The notes under the pieces were generated by a model. That model did not search any database, had not been told where the DNA came from, and saw only the letters and a program-made list of their open reading frames with translations. The translations under genes and the position numbers were made by a program. DNA of 21,426 bases from a virus: positions 1 through 21,426 of IMG/VR virus record IMGVR_UViG_3300029811_000293; one strand, 5' to 3'. Positions 6,288 to 13,061 of this stretch are shown here, one piece after another (position 1 is the first letter of the stretch; the number at the start of each line of letters is the position of its first letter).

Positions 6288-6590
6288 CTGCTTCGGAGGT
6301 TTCTTGGCTTTACCAATCAATCCAGAATCTCTCAGAATCTGAAGGACCGCACGCCGAAACTCCTTCTTCTCGGGGGACAAATAGGTCTCACCGGGACCAT
6401 AAAGTTCCGCTTCATCAGAGGGTAAGCCATTAGCTTCAGCAATAGCTTTTTGTATCTCCTCCGGTGGCAATTTGTCCAGAACGATCACGCCTGCTGAAAG
6501 AATTTTCTTGACCGAATGCGCAGTGATTTCCTTCAAGCGTTTTGCGACCGGTTTGGCAGCATCTGTTAAATCGTCAATTCGTGTTCCCAT
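6264..6590 (-). CDS. Hypothetical 108-residue protein
   Basis: The product is helical and mixed-charge: MGTRIDDLTDAAKPVAKRLK, then a valine/isoleucine-rich segment (VKKILSAGVIVLDKL, 27-41), an acidic middle (EAELYGPGETYLSPE) and a lysine-rich tail (KAKKPPKQAKSSKSA) partly made by a microrepeat. No family is recognised. A TTGCAG / 16 bases / TATATT promoter lies on the minus strand immediately upstream (6628-6601), leaving only ten bases between -10 box and ATG, and no ribosome site is visible. It would thus have at most a very short leader. It stands alone, divergent from the ribbon-helix-helix regulator at 6737. A role in phage control is possible from context only. Confidence 0.6.
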   Translation of the reverse strand: MGTRIDDLTDAAKPVAKRLKEITAHSVKKILSAGVIVLDKLPPEEIQKAIAEANGLPSDEAELYGPGETYLSPEKKEFRRAVLQILRDSGLIGKAKKPPKQAKSSKSA

Positions 6591-6600
6591 AACATTTATG

Positions 6601-6628
6601 AATATAGGGAAATTTTTTTGTCCTGCAA
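6601..6628 (-). promoter_or_regulatory. Promoter for the leftward gene at 6590
   Basis: On the minus strand TTGCAG (6628-6623), a 16-base spacer and TATATT (6606-6601). The gene start follows after ten bases. It is divergent from the rightward promoter at 6683-6709. Confidence 0.5.
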
Positions 6629-6682
6629 GTCTTTATTATAAATACAGTTATGTATTTTCTGTATTTTTTGTACATTTTTGTC

Positions 6683-6709
6683 TTGACTTCTGCCGACACA
6701 CTGTATAGT
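6683..6709 (+). promoter_or_regulatory. Promoter for the ribbon-helix-helix gene
   Basis: TTGACT (6683-6688) and TATAGT (6704-6709) are separated by 15 bases, shorter than ideal; a 17-base spacing would use TAGTTT instead. A GAAGGG ribosome site and the ATG at 6737 follow, so this transcript has a normal leader. Confidence 0.5.
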
Positions 6710-6736
6710 TTTGCAATACAAGTGAAGGGTAAAATT

Positions 6737-6943
6737 ATGGCTATAACCAACAAAGTCGAATCACTCAACTTTAACGCCAAACGCGACCCTGAACTAATCG
6801 CCAAGCTCAATGCCGTTGCTCCATACGAGCGCCGCAAGGTCCATACACTTGCCCGGCTCATATTGCTTAAATATCTCGACGAACGGATCGAGGAGCTCAG
6901 CATCGATATTTACGAGGCTACAACTCAGCCGACTGTCGGCTGA
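6737..6943 (+). CDS. Ribbon-helix-helix DNA-binding protein
   Basis: The 68-residue product has the Arc/CopG-like pattern. A short beta-strand (ESLNFNAKRD, about 7-16) is followed by helix A (PELIAKLNAVAPY), a turn, and helix B with HTLARLILLKYLDERIEE (about 34-51). Such proteins dimerise and insert a beta-ribbon into the major groove of operator DNA. The start at 6737 was chosen for the GAAGGG 7-8 bases upstream; the longer frame from 6650 would place the promoter inside the coding region. The gene is monocistronic: a promoter at 6683 and a terminator overlapping its own stop codon. It is the best candidate in the window for the regulator of the palindromic operator at 4864-4884 or of the early operon, but this link is inference. 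Confidence 0.75.
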   Translation: MAITNKVESLNFNAKRDPELIAKLNAVAPYERRKVHTLARLILLKYLDERIEELSIDIYEATTQPTVG

Positions 6944-6956
6944 GTATTTTATTATT
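6923..6956 (+). terminator. Terminator overlapping the regulator stop codon
   Basis: ACTCAGCCGA (6923-6932) and TCGGCTGAGT (6936-6945) form a perfect 10-base stem with a 3-base loop, followed by a T-rich run (6946-6956). The second arm contains the TGA stop of the ribbon-helix-helix gene. Confidence 0.75.
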
Positions 6957-6958
6957 GT

Positions 6959-6984
6959 CCCGGTGGGGCAGGAAACCCGCCGGG
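6959..6984 (+). promoter_or_regulatory. GC-rich hairpin in the endolysin leader
   Basis: CCCGGTGGG (6959-6967) pairs with CCCGCCGGG (6976-6984) through eight Watson-Crick pairs and one G-T pair around an 8-base loop. No T-tract follows, so it is not a classical terminator. It stands just after the 6923 terminator and 63 bases before the endolysin start. Role unknown. Confidence 0.45.
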
Positions 6985-7047
6985 GCTGAAAATTAACGGG
7001 CATCCGTGTCCGAAATGATATAGCGAAGGTTAAAACACTATACAGCA

Positions 7048-7908
7048 ATGAGCGAAAAAGTCAAGAAAAATTTTGCTCGATTTTACAAGCTTCGATATTC
7101 GAGATTCAATATATTCGATGCCTGCCTTACTACGCTAATAGTTTTGCTTTTCATCACCCTCCTTCGACCCGCATCTGTCAGGTCCGAACACAACCTCGAT
7201 GGGTGCGGGAGCCATTGTTTTCTCCCTCATTGTTCCAGGGCCGGCCAATTATGGCGAGCTGCTGCTTGGCCGGCCGAAAACGAACAGCCTGCAAGGGCTG
7301 CCGACGATACACATAATGTTCTTCTCCAATCTCCTGATAAAGCCGGCCGGTGGTCCGGAGCCAGTCATCGGCCGGCAGAAAACGAGCAGCTGATAACGGC
7401 TGATGATAATACGAAAACTTCTTCTGCTAAGGCGGGCGGTACGGTGGAGCACTGCATCAGGAACCGCCCGCCGGATATTTACGATCAGAAATTAGCCACA
7501 GAGGATGGTCAAAAATTGGACGCAGATTTCGCAGATTACGCAGAGGATTGGTTGGATAAGCTGCTCACAAAAATCCACGTTGTCGAATCGGGCGGACAGC
7601 TCGAGCCGCCGGACGGAGACGGGGGCCGTGCGGTCGGCGCCCTGCAGCTGCATAAGTGCGTAGTGGACGATGTGAATCGTCATTATCAAACGAATTTCAG
7701 CTACGCCGACAGACGCGATTTTCCAAAGGCCAGATTGATAGCACGGCTCTATATCCGGATGTGGCTCGATGCTCACAAAGAGGAAATCGCTTGCCGGATT
7801 TTCAACGGCGGGCCTCGCGGCTGGCAAAAGACTTCAACTGATGCGTACTGGAAACGAATCAAAAATATAGCCACAGAGAACATAGAGAACACAGAGGAGT
7901 TGAAATGA
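7048..7908 (+). CDS. Signal-anchored lysozyme-like endolysin (transglycosylase fold)
   Basis: The enzyme would cleave peptidoglycan glycan strands during lysis. Of 286 residues, a basic N-terminus is followed by one membrane segment (about 24-39, ACLTTLIVLLFITLLR), serving as signal anchor or secretion signal. Residues 41-165 form a poor-complexity linker containing an imperfect 34-residue tandem duplication (PAENEQ at 75-80 and 109-114) and a microrepeat-encoded patch. The C-terminal domain (about 168-275) has the lysozyme/SLT pattern: catalytic-type Glu180 in IHVVESGG, GRAVGALQLH (193-202) and IFNGGPRGW (252-260). The last residues (ATENIENTEE) come from a CACAGAGAACA repeat. No clear ribosome site precedes the ATG. 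The next gene overlaps by four bases. The catalytic fold is confident; the exact glycosidase class is not. Confidence 0.78.
   Translation: MSEKVKKNFARFYKLRYSRFNIFDACLTTLIVLLFITLLRPASVRSEHNLDGCGSHCFLPHCSRAGQLWRAAAWPAENEQPARAADDTHNVLLQSPDKAGRWSGASHRPAENEQLITADDNTKTSSAKAGGTVEHCIRNRPPDIYDQKLATEDGQKLDADFADYAEDWLDKLLTKIHVVESGGQLEPPDGDGGRAVGALQLHKCVVDDVNRHYQTNFSYADRRDFPKARLIARLYIRMWLDAHKEEIACRIFNGGPRGWQKTSTDAYWKRIKNIATENIENTEELK
7240..7430 (+). repeat. Imperfect 102-base tandem duplication in the endolysin linker
   Basis: A block starting GCCGGCC at 7240 recurs at 7342, 102 bases (34 codons) later. Shared words are GGCCGGC and GAAAACGA(A/G)CAGC. The copies stay in frame, so the linker was lengthened without a frameshift. 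Confidence 0.7.
7494..7551. repeat. CGCAGATTTCGCAGATTACG microrepeat inside the endolysin gene
   Basis: GCCACAGAGGATGG followed by CGCAGATTTCGCAGATTACG and CAGAGGATTGG. This patch encodes residues around LATEDGQKLDADFADYAEDW and is of the same word family as 5385, 6246 and 7870. Confidence 0.65.
7870..7898. repeat. CACAGAGAACATAGAGAACA microrepeat
   Basis: Short-word repeat with period about 9-10 (CACAGAGAA, CATAGAGAA, CACAGAGG). It forms the last codons of the endolysin gene just before its stop. Confidence 0.65.
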
Positions 7909-8120
7909 TAATCAAGGTCAAGTGTCCGGCCGAATGCCCGCTGCGGATTTTTGTGGGCGGTAAGTTTGTGTGCTTTGCAAAGAACAACGCGCAGGATACC
8001 TGCAACGATGCAATGAATTTTCCAGCAGACTGCCCGCTGCATTCGAGGACCGTGATTATACATAAAGAAGAATCAGAGGCGGATTTTGCCGCCAGATTTG
8101 CGTCGCCTCACCCCGTGTAG
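7905..8120 (+). CDS. Small cysteine-rich protein
   Basis: The 71-residue product carries six cysteines: KCPAECPLR at the start, FVCFA, DTCND, and ADCPLH. The spacing suggests a metal site or disulfides rather than a classical zinc finger. There is no signal peptide. The ATG overlaps the endolysin stop in an ATGA arrangement, so it is translated by coupling in the same operon. No family is recognised. It may support lysis or an early function, but the sequence does not say which. Confidence 0.62.
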   Translation: MIIKVKCPAECPLRIFVGGKFVCFAKNNAQDTCNDAMNFPADCPLHSRTVIIHKEESEADFAARFASPHPV

Positions 8121-8137
8121 AATTGAAAAGTTAATAT

Positions 8138-8222
8138 TGCGAGGTAGCTCAATTGGATAGAGTACGTTGCGATAACGCTTGAAACTCAACGAAGGTTGCA
8201 GGTTCGAATCCTGCCCTCGCTA
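8138..8222 (+). tRNA. tRNA-like element with a 17-base anticodon loop
   Basis: Cloverleaf parts are clear. Acceptor strands GCGAGG (8139-8144) and CCTCGC (8215-8220) pair fully, and T8/A9 follow. The D stem is GCTC/GAGT with GG in the loop. The anticodon stem CGTTG (8165-8169) pairs with CAACG (8187-8191), and the T arm GCAGG-TTCGAAT-CCTGC is canonical. The oddities are a 17-base anticodon loop in place of 7, a T-T mismatch at 1-72 and no encoded CCA. The loop contains GCGATAACGC, itself able to form a small hairpin (using G8169). Removing ten bases from any point in the loop does not restore T33, so no anticodon can be read. It may be a decayed tRNA, an intron-bearing tRNA or a tRNA mimic. 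Confidence 0.55.
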
Positions 8223-8230
8223 TTTAAGTA

Positions 8231-8252
8231 GTGATTGGTAATTGGTAACTGG
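8231..8252. repeat. ATTGGTAATTGGTAACTGG microrepeat
   Basis: Three near copies of the word ATTGGTAA in tandem just after the tRNA-like element and directly before the ATG at 8259. Confidence 0.65.
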
Positions 8253-8258
8253 CGAATT

Positions 8259-8705
8259 ATGGTAGCGATAAACAAAGAGCAAGAGACCGGTAAAGGGACG
8301 GACGTGGCCTGTCCGGAGTGCGGGAGGCCAATACCGCTTTCAACAATCATGTGGAATGGCACAGACCGTTATAACAGGACAACGAGGTCCTGGTTAGGCG
8401 GATGCCTTGATTGCCTGAGGAGGTACGTGGTAGTTGAATTTTTGCAGGATGGTAAATGGCTTATCCACAAGTATCGATACTATGAAGTACCGGCAACAAA
8501 AAAACCACCCGGGGATTGGATTATTTTAAACGATTTACCGGAAGCGCCGCCGATAGTGGTCGGGCCGGGCGGGGAATACGATAAGCAAATCGAGCTCGAC
8601 CACGTCGGGGTATTAAAGTTGCTGCAAAAGACCCTCGCAAAAACCGGCGAATTGTTAAAGCAGCTGCTCGATTTACATATTACAAAAGACAAGGCTGATG
8701 GCTGA
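8259..8705 (+). CDS. Zinc-ribbon-containing hypothetical protein
   Basis: From the ATG at 8259 the product is 148 residues. A four-cysteine zinc ribbon (ACPECGRP near residue 20 and GGCLDCLRR near residue 50) is followed by a beta-rich segment (YVVVEFLQDGKWLIHKYRYY). A leucine-rich helical tail (LKLLQKTLAKTGELLKQLLD) ends the protein. A GTG at 8235 would add eight residues but lies inside an ATTGGTAA microrepeat, so 8259 is preferred. No strong ribosome site is visible. It begins the rightward early operon ahead of the transposase. Function unknown; binding of nucleic acid or a partner through the ribbon is inference. Confidence 0.68.
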   Translation: MVAINKEQETGKGTDVACPECGRPIPLSTIMWNGTDRYNRTTRSWLGGCLDCLRRYVVVEFLQDGKWLIHKYRYYEVPATKKPPGDWIILNDLPEAPPIVVGPGGEYDKQIELDHVGVLKLLQKTLAKTGELLKQLLDLHITKDKADG

Positions 8706-8940
8706 AACGACAGGAAAATGTTTGGAAAGAGTGTATAGCTATTCTTTCTCTCTTTGGCCGCATGAAAAGTGGGATTTTCCTCATAGTATGTTTGAGGTTT
8801 TTGAGTGTCTGAAAGGTCGGATTGAATTTGATTGGACGAAAGAGCACTTTGAAAAAGTCAGAAGTGATTTATCACATTATGGGCTTGTGATGCACGAAAT
8901 TTCGCGGCGGCCTTACCAAAAAGAAGAGACAATTTTGTAA
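8698..8940 (+). CDS. Small hypothetical protein before the transposase
   Basis: The 80-residue product (MAETTGKCLERVYSYSFSLW at the start) is rich in aromatic and acidic residues, with FEVFECLKGRIEFDWTKEHF in the middle. It overlaps the upstream gene by eight bases and ends 28 bases before the transposase. The base composition is more AT-rich than that of its neighbours, which hints at separate acquisition. No family is recognised. Confidence 0.55.
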   Translation: MAETTGKCLERVYSYSFSLWPHEKWDFPHSMFEVFECLKGRIEFDWTKEHFEKVRSDLSHYGLVMHEISRRPYQKEETIL

Positions 8941-8968
8941 ACTAAGCAACAGGCCCAGTACAGGAAAG

Positions 8969-10939
8969 ATGGCTAAATACGTAGATAGCAAAGTTGCGGC
9001 ACAACGGCTCGACTGTGGCGAGCAACACGTCTGCTCGATGTGCAGAGATGGGCAATTACCCGGCGCCGTCAAGAACGGCAGCCGGTGGAAGATACCGACC
9101 GCTGCACATCCGAAACTGGCCGAGGCCGAAGGGCCTCAAAACCTGCTAAACTCTGACGAACTGTCCGGCGTGCCGGCAAACAAAAGAGATGAGGCCATCA
9201 GGCGGCTGGGGACCATCCAGGATTTCGAGCGATTTGCAGCAGACTTCGTTCGGGCAGGGGGCCTTCGCTGCAAGCCCTATCGTGATGATGATAGCGAAGA
9301 TGCTTTTGATGTTTATGTGGCTCTGCATGAAGGACTTACAAAGCGGTCTTTACAGCGATGGATAGTTCGCTTTCGCCATCAGGGACTGCTCGGCCTGGTG
9401 GATGCGAGGGGTGGGGGCAAGTTCTTCAGCGAGCTGATAAACCCGGATGCGTTCGAGCTGTTCAAATCGATGTACCTTACCCGGCAGCGGCTGAGTGTTA
9501 AGCTATGCTGGCAGAACATAAACTTCGTTAATAAAAATGAAGGCAGGGGCTGGAAGGTCCCGAACCTGCCGTTTATGTACCGCTACGTAAAGAGCCAGAT
9601 TCCGCTGCCGGTACAGATTTTACATCGCGAAGGAATAAAGACTTACGAAGAAAAGTGTGCACCGCATATCGAAATAGACCCCGACAGTGTCGAGCCAGGT
9701 GAGGTATGGGTAGGGGACCATTCGCAATTTAACTGCTGGATTCGGCATCGAGGCAGGTGGATTCGGCCCTGGATTACCTGCTGGGAAGATATGCGAAGCC
9801 GGCTCATTGTCGGTTACTGGATATCGGCATCGCCGAACCAGACGACAATCCTGCTGGCAATGAAACGGGCTGTCGAGAAATACGGCCCGCCGGATTCGGT
9901 CAAAATCGATAACGGCAGGGACTACGATTCGGAATGCTGGACGGGGAAGACAAAAGCCGTAAGAAAAGCCCTTCGAAAGGGCTATATAGATAAGCCACTG
10001 GTGGCGGGGATATATGCGATGATGGAAGTGGGGGTGTCTTTTGCAATACCATACAACGCCAAGGCGAAGCGGGTCGAAAGATTGTTCGCAACGATAGATT
10101 CGCAGCTTATAGCAACGATGCCGACCTATTGCGGCAAGGACACCTTGCGAAAACCGGAGGACCTCAATAAAAAACTTAACGATACGAAGGTCATTGAAGG
10201 GGCGTTAGACCTTGAGCGGTTCGCCGAGCTGTTCGGGCAATACGCAGAGGTCTATAACGATTCGGCCCATACCGGTAAGGGGATGGAAGGCAGAACGCCT
10301 GCAGAGGTTTTCGCAACTCGCTCGTCAAGGCGGGTGATGACCGAGGGGGTATCAGAGCTGGTGCTGCGGGCATGGAGCGGCGAATTGACGGTCGGCAAAA
10401 ACGGTGTGCGATTCAAGAAAATGTGGTACGGCCAATACGATATGGACCTCGCCGTCCACCAGGGCAAAAAGGTCCGGCTCAGCTACGACCCGGACGACTT
10501 GAGGAGGGTTTATGTCTATGATGCGGTGACCTTTAAGCTCATTACGATTGCCGAACAAAATGAGCTTATCCGGTATGGCTCGCAGGTCGGCGAGGATAAT
10601 CTACGAGAGGCGATGCACCAGAAATCCCGAGCACTTAGAAATATCAAAGACTCTCGTGATTCACAGCTTACGGCCAATATGGACTTAACCGACCTTACGA
10701 TAAAGGCAATGCAGGAAGGGCGGAAAAAGCCGGTTGAAAAACCACAAAAGACAAAGACGCTGCGGCCGGTGCGGACGCCGCTGGACGGTCAGGTCCGCGA
10801 GCATGAACGGCAGGAGATTCTCAAGGCGGTCAAAAAGGCCGCCGGGGCCGAGTCGGTAAAGAAGGTGCTGGACTTTGATTTTTCATTGTTCAAGCCAGAC
10901 AACAAATATGAGGGAGTGAGGTTGCTCGATGATGAATGA
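8969..10939 (+). CDS. MuA-type DDE transposase
   Basis: This enzyme cuts and joins phage ends during integration and replicative transposition. Of 656 residues, the N-terminal 45 form an excisionase/MerR-type winged DNA-binding domain (MAKYVDSKVAAQRLDCGEQH, then PGAVKNGSRWKIP). Helix-turn-helix-like segments follow around 120-145 (LTKRSLQRWIVRFRHQGL). The RNase H-like core holds D250 in WVGDHSQF, D314 in KIDNGRDYD and E370 in AKRVERLF. Spacings of 64 and 56 residues are close to those of Mu A (67 and 56). A mu-type beta-barrel domain (about 460-530) and a basic helical tail follow; in MuA the tail contacts MuB. AGGAAAG precedes the ATG. The 3' end overlaps the MuB gene by 11 bases. Identification is firm. 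Confidence 0.95.
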   Translation: MAKYVDSKVAAQRLDCGEQHVCSMCRDGQLPGAVKNGSRWKIPTAAHPKLAEAEGPQNLLNSDELSGVPANKRDEAIRRLGTIQDFERFAADFVRAGGLRCKPYRDDDSEDAFDVYVALHEGLTKRSLQRWIVRFRHQGLLGLVDARGGGKFFSELINPDAFELFKSMYLTRQRLSVKLCWQNINFVNKNEGRGWKVPNLPFMYRYVKSQIPLPVQILHREGIKTYEEKCAPHIEIDPDSVEPGEVWVGDHSQFNCWIRHRGRWIRPWITCWEDMRSRLIVGYWISASPNQTTILLAMKRAVEKYGPPDSVKIDNGRDYDSECWTGKTKAVRKALRKGYIDKPLVAGIYAMMEVGVSFAIPYNAKAKRVERLFATIDSQLIATMPTYCGKDTLRKPEDLNKKLNDTKVIEGALDLERFAELFGQYAEVYNDSAHTGKGMEGRTPAEVFATRSSRRVMTEGVSELVLRAWSGELTVGKNGVRFKKMWYGQYDMDLAVHQGKKVRLSYDPDDLRRVYVYDAVTFKLITIAEQNELIRYGSQVGEDNLREAMHQKSRALRNIKDSRDSQLTANMDLTDLTIKAMQEGRKKPVEKPQKTKTLRPVRTPLDGQVREHERQEILKAVKKAAGAESVKKVLDFDFSLFKPDNKYEGVRLLDDE

Positions 10940-12062
10940 AAAAAGTGTCCAGAAAGGCCTTGAGCAGGATGCTGAGTTTCTTAAGGAAAGGATGCCGGAA
11001 AAGATGAGTAAAATCAATGCAAGGCAAAAGGCCGAGTCACTTCGGCGATTCATGGAGAAGCGCGGCTATAGTCAGGGCAATATCGCCAAGATGATTGGCG
11101 TAAGCACAACGGTTATAAATCAATTTCTTAATAACAAATATCCGGGCGACGTCGAGACGCTGGTGAACAAAATAGTCGACCTGATCAATACTGTGGACCG
11201 GCGACAGAGGCGGCTGCGGCATAAGCCGTTTATCGAGACCAGAATTGCGAAAAAGATAGGAACGCTCATAAAACAGACCAGGGCGTTTACTACCGAAGAA
11301 GAAGGTGCGATTGCGATCATCATCGGTGACAGCGGCCATGGTAAAAGTATTTGCCTGCGCCAATATGCCGAGGCGAACAAGAACACGATGTATGTTTTGC
11401 TCGATGACGCGATGAACTCGACCAGGGTTTTCTCGGAGATTGCCCGGAAGCTGGGCATAGACGCATCAGGCTCGATGGACAATATAACGAGGCGGATAAT
11501 CGGGGCGCTGCAGAACAGGGAAATCGTCATAATGATAGACGAGGCATCGGGGCTTAAAGTAAAGCAATTGAGTCAGCTGCGAACGGTCCTGGTTGATCAG
11601 TGCAGATGCCCCATTATATTAGCCGGAAATTTAGATCTACTCAAGACGATTATGCAGCCCAAGACAAGGCGGGGCTTCGAGTCGCTGGACCAGTTCAGAT
11701 CGCGGCTGACCTATATACTGAATCTCGACGAGCTTGCAGCTCGCAAAGACAGCGGACTTTATACGGCAGAGGACATTCGCAAGCTCTACGAATACGGAGG
11801 GCTGCGATTGGCTTCCGATGCGGTCGGCGTGCTTCGCAATATCGGCAGGACGCCTCAGTCCGGCAGATTACGGACGTGCAACCGGATTATCACGGCCTTG
11901 CATGTCGCCCACATGGCTGGGAAAATCGGCAAGCTCATAGAAGCGGCCCTTATCCTCGAGGTGATTGAGGAGCTGGGCCTGCCGGTCAAGGTGTATCTGC
12001 CGGTGGCTGTTAAAGAAACAGACGAAGAGCAAAAAGAAAAACAGGTAACGAAGGCGGGATAG
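10929..12062 (+). CDS. MuB-type AAA+ ATPase, transposition target protein
   Basis: MuB coats target DNA in an ATP-dependent way, delivers target sites to the transposase and gives target immunity. The 377-residue product has an N-terminal helix-turn-helix (SLRRFMEKRGYSQGNIAKMI then GVSTTVINQFL, about 37-67). Walker A is GDSGHGKS (133-140), Walker B IVIMIDEA (199-206) and the sensor-1-like segment IILAGN (229-234). A C-terminal helical domain follows. The architecture matches phage Mu B and related AAA_22 proteins. The gene overlaps the transposase end (GATGATGAATGA), so the two are coupled. Either of two successive ATG codons could start it. Confident identification. Confidence 0.93.
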   Translation: MMNEKSVQKGLEQDAEFLKERMPEKMSKINARQKAESLRRFMEKRGYSQGNIAKMIGVSTTVINQFLNNKYPGDVETLVNKIVDLINTVDRRQRRLRHKPFIETRIAKKIGTLIKQTRAFTTEEEGAIAIIIGDSGHGKSICLRQYAEANKNTMYVLLDDAMNSTRVFSEIARKLGIDASGSMDNITRRIIGALQNREIVIMIDEASGLKVKQLSQLRTVLVDQCRCPIILAGNLDLLKTIMQPKTRRGFESLDQFRSRLTYILNLDELAARKDSGLYTAEDIRKLYEYGGLRLASDAVGVLRNIGRTPQSGRLRTCNRIITALHVAHMAGKIGKLIEAALILEVIEELGLPVKVYLPVAVKETDEEQKEKQVTKAG

Positions 12063-12066
12063 GAAA

Positions 12067-12276
12067 ATGCAGATTAGCGAAGAAAGAGTTCAGTGGCACC
12101 TGGATGTTCCTGTCTGCAGGATATTGCGAGGGCTTAAAACCCACTTGAGCTTTGTCAGCCTGGGCGAAAAATGGCAGCTATGCTGGTACTTCGGTGTCGA
12201 GACAATCGAGGCCCTGGCAAAGCAGATGTGGACAAGGATAAGGGACGGGAAGCGAGTGGCAAAGGCAGGACGATGA
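12067..12276 (+). CDS. Small hypothetical early protein
   Basis: A 69-residue product, rich in tryptophan (RVQWHLDVPVCRIL, EKWQLCWYFGVETIEALAKQ), with a basic end. It starts four bases after the MuB stop behind a GATAGGA-type ribosome site, and its TGA overlaps the next ATG. Its position between B and gam-like genes is that of small host-interaction genes in Mu-like phages, but no family is recognised. Confidence 0.6.
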   Translation: MQISEERVQWHLDVPVCRILRGLKTHLSFVSLGEKWQLCWYFGVETIEALAKQMWTRIRDGKRVAKAGR

Positions 12277-12485
12277 AATATCACGTACACATTTATAAAG
12301 TCGCTGGCAAGATGGAAGTTGATATAGAAGCCAAAGTTGCATCGATAGCAAAATCGAAAGCCCTAAAAGTCCTTAAGCAAATAAAGAATCCTTCATCTTT
12401 GTTTGGCGAATCCGATTGTCAATATATAGCAATAGCTTTTCGAAGCAGCGGCGGTGGGCTCCTGGGGACTGCACAGAGGATTTAA
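12273..12485 (+). CDS. Small hypothetical early protein
   Basis: From the ATG at 12273 the product is 70 residues: a beta-strand start (MKYHVHIYKVAGKMEVDIEA), a lysine-rich helix (SIAKSKALKVLKQIKN) and a final strand. The beta-helix-beta order is compact, but no family is recognised. The start was chosen because ATGA overlaps the previous stop and a GGCAGG lies just upstream; an in-frame start at 12171 would overlap the previous gene by over 100 bases. Confidence 0.58.
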   Translation: MKYHVHIYKVAGKMEVDIEAKVASIAKSKALKVLKQIKNPSSLFGESDCQYIAIAFRSSGGGLLGTAQRI

Positions 12486-12542
12486 ATGCTCAATAACCGG
12501 CAGATAAACGGCCTTTAAGGCAGGTAAAAATACGAGTTTAAA

Positions 12543-13061
12543 ATGCTAAACACATCGCAAATCAAGCTCCTTCAAACGGCCGTCAGGGCGGCCGGGCTGC
12601 GGACCAGACAATTCGAAGGCCGGTACCGGATGCTGCTCGGCCAGTACAAGCAGCCCAGCGGCAAGGCCGTGACGAGCTGCAAGCAGCTCAATAATTCGCA
12701 GCTCGAGGACCTGTTAGCTATTTGCGAGGCCCACGGGTTCCGGATGCCGGGCAAGCCGGAAAACCACTTTCGATTCAAAGTTGCCACAGAGAGCCATATT
12801 GCCAGCTTCGCCCAGCAGTCGGCAATTAAACATCTGGCGGGCGATCTCGGCTGGAACAATGAGCAGCTGGGCGGGATGCTAAAGAGAATGACCGGCGGCT
12901 TTGTAACAAACACAGCAACCCTGAGACCCGGCCAGGCCTATAACGTCATCGAGTCGTTAAGGGCAATTCTTAGCAGGGAAAAAGGCAAGCATTATTCGAA
13001 CCTCAGGGAAATACAAAAGGATATGGAGGTGGCCAGGGATGGCGAAGCGAATCAAGTCTGA
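12543..13061 (+). CDS. Mu gp16-like DUF1018 protein
   Basis: The 172-residue protein fits DUF1018 (Mu gp16 family), regularly found in the early or middle region of transposable phages. Family-like features are the start (IKLLQTAVRAAGL...YRMLLGQY), the central ICEAHGFRMPG and the C-terminal DLGWNNEQLGGMLKRMTGGF (about residues 100-119). The biochemical role is not established. The coding end overlaps the gam-like gene by 23 bases. No strong ribosome site is visible before the ATG. Confidence 0.85.
   Translation: MLNTSQIKLLQTAVRAAGLRTRQFEGRYRMLLGQYKQPSGKAVTSCKQLNNSQLEDLLAICEAHGFRMPGKPENHFRFKVATESHIASFAQQSAIKHLAGDLGWNNEQLGGMLKRMTGGFVTNTATLRPGQAYNVIESLRAILSREKGKHYSNLREIQKDMEVARDGEANQV

Noticed and set aside
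6203-6433. 76-residue rightward frame with AAGGA upstream
   Set aside because: Three quarters of it is antisense to the leftward gene 6264-6590 and its residues there are of shadow type (SSRGTNRSHRDHK). Kept only as a competitor for the tiny frame at 6165.
12506-12525. GCCTTTAAGGC palindrome before the DUF1018 gene as an operator or terminator
   Set aside because: The arms are five bases, with no T-tract and no promoter elements at fitting distance; likely chance.
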